Below are positions 57,655 through 64,000 of a stretch of 64,000 nucleotides of DNA, piece by piece. The notes beneath the pieces are model-generated. The model was not told the DNA's origin and made no database searches. It saw only the letters and a program-made list of their open reading frames with translations. A program made the translations under genes and the position numbers. The stretch covers positions 3,021,501 through 3,085,500 of the forward strand of contig NZ_JACHIW010000001.1 in NCBI RefSeq assembly GCF_014203395.1, in the 5' to 3' direction. The first letter of the stretch is position 1; every line of letters starts with the position of its first letter. The DNA comes from Saccharopolyspora phatthalungensis (GTDB taxonomy: Bacteria > Actinomycetota > Actinomycetes > Mycobacteriales > Pseudonocardiaceae).

Positions 57655-58632
57655 TCAGCACTGGGACTTGTAGAAGTACTGCGCCTGCTGGTCCATGTTG
57701 TCGCGGGTGATGGCCAGCATTTCGGTCTTGGTCTCCCGTTCAACGGGCTGTCCCTTGATCGCCGCGATGGCGCGCTTGACACCCTCCTGCCCGATCTTGC
57801 CGGGATTCTGCGCGATCAGCGCCTGCACCCGGCCGTTGCGCAGGTCGTCCACCTGCTTGGGGCTGGCGTCGAAACCGACCAGCTGCACCTGCCCGGACTT
57901 GCCCGCGTTGGACAGTGCGGTCGCGGCACCCTCGCCGGTGTTGAGGTTGGTGCCGAACACGCCGACCAGATCGGGGTTCGCGGCCAGCGTCGAGGACACG
58001 ATCTGCGCGGCGGTGGCCGGTTCGTTCTCGGTGTACTGGGTGGGCAGCAGCTTCAGATTCGGGTGCTTGGCCGTTTCCTCCTCGAAACCCTTGGCCCGTT
58101 CGTCGGTGGTGGAGGTACCCGCCTTCGTGTTCAGCGCGAGCACCGATCCCGGCTTGTCTCCGACCAGCCGCGCCAGGGTCTGCGCGGCGAGCTTGCCGCC
58201 CTCATAGTTGTCGGAGGACAGCGAGGCGACCGCGACGGAACGGTCCTCCAGCGCGGTGTCGACTTCGACAACCTTTAGGCCGTTGTTCTTGGCCTGCTGC
58301 AACGGGGCGGCTAGCGCCTTGTCATCGGTGGGCGCGATGATCACCGCGCCCGGCTTGGTGCTGACGATGCCGCCCAGGATCTGCGACTGCTCCGCCTGCT
58401 CGAATTTCTCCGGGGCCTGCGCGTTGAGCTGGTAACCCTGCGCGGAGGCTTCTTGCCGTGCCGCGCACTCGATGGACACGTAGAACGGCTCGCCGCGCAT
58501 TCCGGTGATCAGGGCGAGGTTCTTGTTGTTGGGGTCGGTCTGGCCGCTTCCGGTGTCACCGATCTGGCCAGATCCGCAGCCCGTCAGCAGCAGCGCGGCG
58601 CCGAGTGCCAGCACGGTCTTGTGCATTCTCAT
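57655..58632 (-). CDS. Sugar ABC transporter substrate-binding lipoprotein (RbsB-like)
   Basis: Extracytoplasmic sugar receptor of the ribose/galactose class (type I periplasmic-binding fold). The 325-residue protein has a lipobox LTGC with Cys19, two Rossmann-like lobes, and the stretches LALITGMRGEPFYVSIECAA, AVIIAPTDDKALAAPLQQA and VQLVGFDASPKQVDDLRNG typical of the family; the QNPGKIGQEGVKRA region closes the binding cleft. Last gene of the lacI-manA-ATPase-permease-receptor operon. Fructose or mannose would fit the isomerase in the operon, but the ligand is inferred only from context. Confidence 0.87.
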   Translation of the reverse strand: MRMHKTVLALGAALLLTGCGSGQIGDTGSGQTDPNNKNLALITGMRGEPFYVSIECAARQEASAQGYQLNAQAPEKFEQAEQSQILGGIVSTKPGAVIIAPTDDKALAAPLQQAKNNGLKVVEVDTALEDRSVAVASLSSDNYEGGKLAAQTLARLVGDKPGSVLALNTKAGTSTTDERAKGFEEETAKHPNLKLLPTQYTENEPATAAQIVSSTLAANPDLVGVFGTNLNTGEGAATALSNAGKSGQVQLVGFDASPKQVDDLRNGRVQALIAQNPGKIGQEGVKRAIAAIKGQPVERETKTEMLAITRDNMDQQAQYFYKSQC

Positions 58633-58674
58633 CAGGGTTTTACCTCCACACGCCGATGTGCCGAAGCCGAAAGG

Positions 58675-59724
58675 TCAGCGGTTGTTGCGGGCCCGCCGAC
58701 GGCGCTGGTCCAGCCACACCGCGACGACCAGGACCGCGCCGACCGCGATCGGTTGCCAGAAGGGGCGCACCCCGGCCATCACGAACCCGGCATCGAGCAC
58801 CGCCGGGATGAAAACGCCGATGACGCTGCCGAGAACCGAGCCGATTCCGCCGAACAGGCTGGTCCCGCCGAGCACGACGGCCGCGATTGCGTTCAGGTTG
58901 TCGTTGCTGTGCCCGCTGATCGTGGTGGTGCCGAAGTAGGCCAGCGACATGAACCCGGCGAGCCCGGCCAGTACGCCGGCCAGGGTGTAGACGGCGACCA
59001 GGTGGCGGGTGACCTTGATGCCGCTGCGGCGGGCGGCCTCGGCATTCGAGCCGATCGCGTAGGTGTAGCGGCCGAAGGCCGTGGTGTGCAGCAGCCAGAG
59101 CGCGAATAGCGTGATCACCGCCGCGAGGATGGCCAGGTTCGGCACGACGAGAAAAGACGTTCCGGTACCGAGGGTCTTCCGCAGTGCGCTGGGGACCGTG
59201 CGCACGTCGACACCATTGGTCAGCAGCTGAGCGGCACCGAGTGCCGCACCGAACGAGCCGAGCGTGACGATCAGCGCGGGAACTCGCGCGACGGCCACAA
59301 GCAACCCGTTGAGCAAGCCCCACAGCGCCCCGCCGACCAGCGCCACCAGCAAGCCGACCGAGATCACCCCCCACCCCGCGTTCTTGGCGTCGCCGCCGCT
59401 GAGCCATTCCATGGTCATCGCGGACACAACCCCGGCGAACACCAGCACCGAGCCCACTGACAGGTCGATGCCGGAGGTGATGATCACGAAGGTCATGCCG
59501 ACGGCGAGCATCAGCAGCGGCGCTGCCTGCACCAGCAGGTTCTGGGCGTTGAACACGGTCGGGAAGGCATCCGGGCGGAGCACGCTGAAAAGCGCGCACA
59601 ACCCGATGAGCACCAGGCCCGTCCACAGCGTGTTCGAAGCGGCCAGCCGCGCGCCGGGGCCTTTGGCTGGTGGGGCGGCCTTGCCCGCCGCAGCGGAGTC
59701 CGGTGTTTCCTGCTGGGTCGGCAT
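58675..59724 (-). CDS. Sugar ABC transporter permease (RbsC-like)
   Basis: Membrane channel subunit, 349 residues with 8-10 helices, of the branched-chain/ribose permease family; it works as a homodimer. Conserved are AVGMTFVIITSGIDLSVGSVLVF and YAIGSNAEAARRSGIKV (ATPase contact), as well as AIAAVVLGGTSLFGGIGSV. The ATG overlaps the ATPase stop (TGATG), so translation is coupled. A hydrophilic N-terminal tail of about 30 residues precedes the first helix. Confidence 0.9.
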   Translation of the reverse strand: MPTQQETPDSAAAGKAAPPAKGPGARLAASNTLWTGLVLIGLCALFSVLRPDAFPTVFNAQNLLVQAAPLLMLAVGMTFVIITSGIDLSVGSVLVFAGVVSAMTMEWLSGGDAKNAGWGVISVGLLVALVGGALWGLLNGLLVAVARVPALIVTLGSFGAALGAAQLLTNGVDVRTVPSALRKTLGTGTSFLVVPNLAILAAVITLFALWLLHTTAFGRYTYAIGSNAEAARRSGIKVTRHLVAVYTLAGVLAGLAGFMSLAYFGTTTISGHSNDNLNAIAAVVLGGTSLFGGIGSVLGSVIGVFIPAVLDAGFVMAGVRPFWQPIAVGAVLVVAVWLDQRRRRARNNR

Positions 59725-60488
59725 CAGCTCGCGTCCTCCTGCGACAGTGCGCCGGTCATGGCGCCGACCAGGTCTTCCAAGGTCGCCCCGGTGGCGCTGA
59801 ACCGCGCCACCCGGCTACCGAGGCGCAACACCTCGACCCGATCCGCGACCGATAGCACCTCCGGCATGTTGTGGCTGATCAGCACCACCGAGATGCCGGT
59901 GTCGCGGACCCGGCGGATCACCTCCAGCACGCGTTCCCGCTGCACGACGCCCAGCGCTGCGGTGGGTTCATCCATGAACACGAGCTTGTCGGCCCACGCG
60001 ACCGACCGCGCGACCGCGACGCTCTGCCGCTGCCCACCGGACAGCGAGCCGATCGGCACCGACAGATCCGGCAGCGACACCCCGAACTTGGCGAACTGCT
60101 CGGCCGCCTGCGCGCGCATTTTCGCCTTGTCCAGCATGCCGAGCCGACCGAGCATGCCGGGCCGCCGGATCTCCCGGCCCAGGAACAGGTTCGCGGCCGG
60201 GTCGAGGTCCGGTGCCACCGCAAGGTCCTGGTAGGCGGTCTCGATGCCGTGCGCTCGGGCCGCGGCGGGGGAGTCGAGCGACACCGACTTGCCGGAGACC
60301 AGAACCTGCCCCGAGTCCGGCTGCTCGACGCCCGAAAGGCATTTCACCAGCGTCGATTTGCCCGCGCCGTTGTCGCCGACGAGCGCGACGACTTCGCCCG
60401 GGTGCACGGTGAACGACGCGCCGCGCAGTGCCTCCACGCTCCCGTAGCGCTTGAACAGGTCGCGCGCCTCCAGCAGCGTTTCGGTCAT
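59724..60488 (-). CDS. Sugar ABC transporter ATP-binding protein
   Basis: Cytoplasmic ATPase, 254 residues, with a single nucleotide-binding domain: Walker A GDNGAGKSTLVKCLSG, signature LSGGQRQSVAVAR, Walker B LVFMDEPTAALGV and switch His in LISHNMPEVL. Typical RbsA proteins are tandem duplicates of ~500 residues; this single-domain form is like FrcA of the fructose importer. The ATG overlaps the manA stop (ATGA), which fixes the start though the frame is open upstream. Confidence 0.9.
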   Translation of the reverse strand: MTETLLEARDLFKRYGSVEALRGASFTVHPGEVVALVGDNGAGKSTLVKCLSGVEQPDSGQVLVSGKSVSLDSPAAARAHGIETAYQDLAVAPDLDPAANLFLGREIRRPGMLGRLGMLDKAKMRAQAAEQFAKFGVSLPDLSVPIGSLSGGQRQSVAVARSVAWADKLVFMDEPTAALGVVQRERVLEVIRRVRDTGISVVLISHNMPEVLSVADRVEVLRLGSRVARFSATGATLEDLVGAMTGALSQEDAS

Positions 60489-61534
60489 CTTGGGCTTCCA
60501 GCCGACGGCGGGCGGCAATGCACCACCGTGAGGTCGCCTTCGAGTTGCATGGCCCCGGCGGAATGCGGGATGACGGCGGTGCTGCCGCGGTGCAGCGGGA
60601 GGTCGGCACCGCCTTGCGAGCGCACCTTCCCGCTTCCATCTAGCACGATGACCACACCGAAGGAAGGTTCGAGTTCGACGGTACCGTGCAGCCGGTCGGC
60701 GCGGAAGAAGGGCGCGGCGTCGTCGGCCAATAGCGGAACGCGCGGCGCGGCCTGATCCGCGGTGTGCTTGATCAGCGAGGCCAAGACCGCGTCGTCGATG
60801 CCGGAGCGGTTGACCGTCTCCAGTGCCGTCCCTGTGTCCATGCCGAGGAACGCGCTCTCGGCGTCGGCCAGGAAGCCCTGCCATTCCAACGTGATCGAGA
60901 AGTCCGTCGGCTGCTGCAACTCGATGATGAACACGCCCGGTCCGATGGCGTGCGGGGTGCCTGCGGGCACGTGCACGGTGTCGCCCGGCCGGACCGGAAT
61001 TTCGTTAAGCGAGCCGAGTATCGCCGAGGAGTCCTGGGTGGCCACCCAGTGGGCGACGGTCTCCGGCGCGACATCATCGCGGAAACCCAGGTACGCCACC
61101 GGGTTCGAGCCCGAAGTGCCGACCACGACCCATGCTTCGGTCTTGCCGAACCGGGAGCCCAGGTGCTGCTGGGCGAAGACGTCCGACGGGTGGCAGTGCA
61201 CCGGCAGCCGTTGCTCCGCTTCCAACAGCTTGACCAGCAGCGCGGTGCTGTCGCCGAAAGCCGCAACGTGCTCGGCGCCCAGCCACCAATCAGGTTCGGC
61301 GGTCACCGCGTCGCGCAGCCACCGCCCGTCCGGCAGCCGGGACAGCCCCGACTCGGCTTGGCCGAATCGCGTCGTGGTGGACGCGACCCAGTCCTCCGGG
61401 CCGAACTCGGGGTGTTCACCGCCCCCGCGCAACGCGGTGATCGATGCGCCGCCTCGGTAGAACTGTCGGGGTTGGTTGGCCGGCAGGACGATCGCGGATG
61501 CCGCGCTGACCTGATCACTGTGGACAGAACTCAC
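60485..61534 (-). CDS. manA: Mannose-6-phosphate isomerase, class I (cupin)
   Basis: Zinc enzyme that interconverts mannose 6-phosphate and fructose 6-phosphate. The 349-residue protein has zinc ligands in LPVHCHPSDVFAQQHLGSRFGKTEAW (residues ~110-135) and the second cluster VHVPAGTPHAIGPGVFIIELQQPTD. It is shorter than E. coli ManA (391) and resembles the Gram-positive form. GTG start with GAGAGGTGACACG upstream. It sits between the lacI regulator and a sugar ABC transporter, so the imported sugar probably enters metabolism as mannose or fructose phosphate. Confidence 0.88.
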   Translation of the reverse strand: MSSVHSDQVSAASAIVLPANQPRQFYRGGASITALRGGGEHPEFGPEDWVASTTTRFGQAESGLSRLPDGRWLRDAVTAEPDWWLGAEHVAAFGDSTALLVKLLEAEQRLPVHCHPSDVFAQQHLGSRFGKTEAWVVVGTSGSNPVAYLGFRDDVAPETVAHWVATQDSSAILGSLNEIPVRPGDTVHVPAGTPHAIGPGVFIIELQQPTDFSITLEWQGFLADAESAFLGMDTGTALETVNRSGIDDAVLASLIKHTADQAAPRVPLLADDAAPFFRADRLHGTVELEPSFGVVIVLDGSGKVRSQGGADLPLHRGSTAVIPHSAGAMQLEGDLTVVHCRPPSAGSPR

Positions 61535-61548
61535 CGTGTCACCTCTCT

Positions 61549-62547
61549 TTAACCTCTGGCGAGCAGCCGAGTGGGAATGACCACGCGGCGTGGCGGAGCG
61601 AGGTCGCCATTAAGCCGCGCGAACAGCAGCTCGGCCGCCGACCGTCCCAGCGCCCAAGTGTCGTGAGTGACCACGGTGACCGGCGGGTCCACGAGATCGG
61701 CGAGCTCGAAGTCGTCGAAGCCGACGAGCGCCGGGCGCTGCGGTCGACCGGCCAGCGCACGCAGGGCGTGGATGGTGATCTGGTTGTTGCCGGTCACCAG
61801 CGCGGTCGCGCGGTGCAGCGAGGAACGCAACGCGTGCGCCACCGACTCGCCGGTGTGCGGGCCCATCAGGACCAGGTCGGGGACGAACGGCACGCCGGCC
61901 TGCGCACAACCCTCGCGGAAACCCAGCAGTCGCTCGGCAGCGGTGTGGATTTCGGGAGCATCGCCCAGGAACGCGATCTCCCGATGCCCTTGCTCGGCCA
62001 GGTGGCGCGCAGCGAGCGCGGCGCCCCCGGCGTTGTCGATCAGCACGGTGTCGGCGTCGAGGTTGCCCGGCGGCCGGTCCAAGAACACCACCGGTGTTCC
62101 GGAGTTGATCTCGTGTGCGATGTAACCGTGGCTGTGACCGGCGGGAACGACGAGCAGGCCATCGACTCGCCGGGCGCAGAACTCCAGGACCAGCTCGCGT
62201 TCCCGTGCGGGGTCCTCATCGGACGAACCAGTCAGCACGTGTTTCCCCTGCACCCGCGCGACTTCCTCGACCGCGCGGGTCAACACCGAATAGAACGGGT
62301 TCGCCAGATCGCCCAGGACCAAGCCGAGTGTGCCGGTGCCGGTGCCTCGACGAAGGTTGCGGGCGCTGAGGTTGCAGCGGAAACCGAGTTGGTCGATGGC
62401 AGTCAGCACCCTCTCTGCGGTTGCTGGGTGCACGCCGGTCTCGCCGTTGACGACCCGCGAAACGGTTTTGATGCTCACACCCGCGAGCCGCGCCACGTCG
62501 TTCATCGTGGCGCGACGTACGTTCCGAAATTCGGACAACGTTGTCAT
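61549..62547 (-). CDS. LacI-family transcriptional repressor
   Basis: A 332-residue repressor: N-terminal LacI helix-turn-helix MNDVARLAGVSIKTVSRVVNGETGV, hinge CNLSARNLRRGTGTGTLGLVLGDLANPFY and a sugar-binding core ending VVTHDTWALGRSAAELLFARL. If translation begins at ATG 62547 the protein has a 14-residue leader and the palindrome GACAACGTTGTC covers its first codons; ATG at 62505 would begin right at the helix-turn-helix. First gene of the operon: manA starts 14 bases after its stop. Likely autoregulates and releases DNA on binding the transported sugar or its phosphate. Confidence 0.9.
   Translation of the reverse strand: MTTLSEFRNVRRATMNDVARLAGVSIKTVSRVVNGETGVHPATAERVLTAIDQLGFRCNLSARNLRRGTGTGTLGLVLGDLANPFYSVLTRAVEEVARVQGKHVLTGSSDEDPARERELVLEFCARRVDGLLVVPAGHSHGYIAHEINSGTPVVFLDRPPGNLDADTVLIDNAGGAALAARHLAEQGHREIAFLGDAPEIHTAAERLLGFREGCAQAGVPFVPDLVLMGPHTGESVAHALRSSLHRATALVTGNNQITIHALRALAGRPQRPALVGFDDFELADLVDPPVTVVTHDTWALGRSAAELLFARLNGDLAPPRRVVIPTRLLARG
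62534..62545. promoter_or_regulatory. Probable LacI-family operator
   Basis: GACAACGTTGTC is a perfect 12-bp palindrome with the central CG step typical of LacI-family operators, and overlaps the start codon region of the lacI gene. TCCGAA-A-TTCGGA (62523-62535) is a second palindrome touching it. Together they form a likely autoregulatory site for the operon. Confidence 0.6.
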
Positions 62548-62678
62548 CGCAATCGGAATTGCACCCCGGCGCGCCGGTGCCTGTCAATGGCACCTCCATC
62601 TCGTGCGTGCACCTAAATCCGCACTGGCCGCTGATCGCCAACGCCGCCTGGCATCCCACCGCAGCACCCTGGCGGGAG

Positions 62679-62818
62679 TGACAGAAAGGTTCCCATCCTC
62701 GCACCGCGCCGCAGCCGGTCCTCCGCGCCGCGCCACGACACCGCTTGCCCGATCGGTGACAGGAAGGTTCCCATCCTGCGGTTTTGCAGGGGCAGAGTGA
62801 CAGGAAAGTTCCCATGCT
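62679..62818 (+). repeat. Dispersed repeat, three direct copies
   Basis: Copies at 62679-62699 (TGACAGAAAGG, end CCATCCT), 62757-62777 (end CCATCCT) and 62798-62818 (AAAGTT variant, end CCATGCT), spaced 78 and 41 bases. Upstream of the divergent lacI operon. Confidence 0.9.
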
Positions 62819-63622
62819 CGCGTCGGCGTCGGGGTTTCGGCGGCGATCTTGTCGATTTAGGTGGTCGGTCAAGCCGTCAAACGTTGGAATGAAAGACAGC
62901 TGAATGGCGGGTCTTGGTGCCGCAATCAGACATGGGTGGAGAATTTGAATTGACCTGAATGGCGTCTGGTAGGGCGGTGAACCGGTGTGGCTTGGCAAGG
63001 TTGTCCCGTAACGCGGAGCCGACGAAGCCCCGATGCTTGTCCAATAGGACCCTGCCGCGTTTGTTGGGCAGCGCGATTGTTGCGGGTGGACTGTTGACGG
63101 TGGCATCGGATCGGCGGGAACGGAAACTCGTCGCCGAGGCGGTCCGTCGCTCATATCCGTGGGTGTAGCAGCACTACGTTGAGCGGGCCCTGGGCGCCTG
63201 CCACGTCAGGCCGATCTCCGGAGGCCGGAGGACTTCTTCGTTCAAAAGCACTCCATCGGGCCGAGCCTGGTTACGGTTTCCGCAGGTGGGGGTGTTCAGC
63301 GGGGAAATTTCGAGTTGCGGGCAGAGCATCCTCGCCTCGTTCTACGCGGCCGAGTCGCCGGTGGCTGCGCACACCGCCACGCGTTCAACGCCGTGCAGAA
63401 CCGAAGACTGCGGCTAGGCGGCTGGGCGCACTGATCGAGCACCTCCAGGCCAGCCACGGCTGCGACCTGCCGGAGATCATCACTCCCCCGATCATCGGCG
63501 GCAATGCCGCCTACTTGCCCTGGGCTGAGGACCAGACCCGTGTCCGGTGGACCGGGATCGGTGTGAGCGGCGACACCCGGCAGACTCGCAGGGGGTGCCG
63601 TTGGAACGGAAGTGGGTGTGAC
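62819..63622. other. Region without a convincing gene
   Basis: About 800 bases. 62840-63180 is less GC-rich than the surroundings and holds only short frames. From about 63400 the plus strand can be read as LGALIEHLQASHGCDLPEII and GGNAAYLPWAEDQTRVRW with fair codon use, in the same frame as the next gene, but I recognise no family. It may be a decayed gene or foreign DNA. Confidence 0.35.
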
Positions 63623-63982
63623 GTGCCGCGTACGTATGCCGGGTGGTTTCGGGCAGTGGCGATCGCTGAGGCGGTCTCGTGGGTCGGTCTGCTGGTGGCG
63701 ATGGCGTTCAAGTACGGCCTGCAGCAGCCGCTCGGCGTGACGGTCATGGGCTGGATCCACGGGCTGGTCTTCACCGCCTACGTGGTGACCTGCCTCGTCG
63801 TGTTCAGTCCGCTGCGCTGGCGGTTCGCGGTGCTGGTGCTGGCGCTGGTGGCGTCGATCCCGCCGCTGGCGTCGGTGTGGTTCGAGCGCTGGGCCAACCG
63901 GCGCGAGCTGCTGACCGAGTCGGACTCCGGCGAGCCGACGTTCTGGGGCCGCGTCCGCTATGTTCTGCGCGAGTTGAACTGA
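63623..63982 (+). CDS. DUF3817 family membrane protein
   Basis: A 119-residue protein with three membrane helices and the family pattern FRAVAIAEAVSWVGLLVAMAFKY, GWIHGLVFTAYVVTCLVVFSPLRW and VASIPPLASVWFERWANRR. DUF3817 proteins are widespread in Actinobacteria and unexplained. The frame is open far upstream, but homology begins at GTG 63623, which is used as the start. The C-terminal tail after the last helix (ESDSGEPTFWGRVRYVLREL) is hydrophilic. Confidence 0.8.
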   Translation: MPRTYAGWFRAVAIAEAVSWVGLLVAMAFKYGLQQPLGVTVMGWIHGLVFTAYVVTCLVVFSPLRWRFAVLVLALVASIPPLASVWFERWANRRELLTESDSGEPTFWGRVRYVLRELN

Positions 63983-64000
63983 CTCAGAAGTCGCCGGCCG

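Noticed and set aside
62959-63168. A 69-codon frame on the plus strand
   Set aside because: Poor codon pattern, no ribosome-binding site and no recognisable motif.

Overview
The window is 64 kb of high-GC DNA with GTG/TTG starts, tightly overlapping operons and an actinobacterial gene set. The gene order lysA-hom-thrC-thrB-rho-rpmE-prfA-prmC-threonylcarbamoyl synthase-WecA-like-atpIBEFHAGDC-DUF2550-cobalamin adenosyltransferase-murA is the core order known from mycobacteria and other Actinobacteria. The Scy/FilP-like coiled-coil gene, methylmalonyl-CoA epimerase and thiolase further on match a neighbourhood known in Streptomyces. Together these suggest a mycelial actinomycete, most likely Pseudonocardiaceae (Saccharopolyspora-like). 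This is an inference; no rRNA or tRNA gene lies in the window to test it.

Layout. 1-4.0 kb: lysine/threonine synthesis (end of lysA, hom, thrC, thrB with 4-base overlaps). 4.7-21.2 kb: housekeeping block with rho, ribosomal protein L31, RF1 and its methyltransferase, a tRNA t6A enzyme, a lipid-linked sugar transferase and the complete F1Fo ATP synthase operon. 21.2-22.3 kb: a decayed patch (broken LysR regulator and acetyltransferase remnants). 22.4-24.6 kb: cobalamin adenosyltransferase and MurA, divergent around a tandem repeat array. 24.6-27.7 kb: an ectoine/hydroxyectoine-type ABC importer (ehuBCDA). 27.8-32 kb: monooxygenase-fold protein, Nudix hydrolase, GH13 glucosidase, amino-acid transporter. 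32.1-38.1 kb: mismatch endonuclease NucS, a sodium:solute symporter with a small membrane partner, a DUF3558 lipoprotein, an aldehyde dehydrogenase. 38.3-40.6 kb: PTS-type dihydroxyacetone kinase dhaKLM. 40.7-44.1 kb: lipoprotein, zinc-ribbon-like protein, two hydrolases and a dehydrogenase remnant. 44.3-48.8 kb: regulators and a polar-growth scaffold. 48.9-57.5 kb: penicillin-acylase family enzyme, epimerase/thiolase pair, secreted protein, DNA polymerase IV, TipAS-domain protein. 57.7-62.5 kb: a LacI-controlled sugar import operon with mannose-6-phosphate isomerase. 63.6 kb: a DUF3817 membrane protein.

The most unusual signal is a dispersed repeat, consensus TGACAGGAARGTTCCCATGC followed by T. 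I count 29 copies at 11 intergenic loci. They occur as single units, as inverted pairs that fold into near-perfect hairpins at convergent gene ends, and as tandem arrays of 41-42 bp period (seven units between the adenosyltransferase and murA). No copy was seen inside an intact gene, except that a 75-bp duplicated form includes a stop codon. I do not recognise it as a named family. Other points: a MurA with Asp in place of the fosfomycin-target Cys, a 19-unit 11-residue coiled coil, a palindromic operator on the lacI start codon, and several genes whose starts sit 6-8 bases after a -10-like hexamer (probable leaderless mRNAs).
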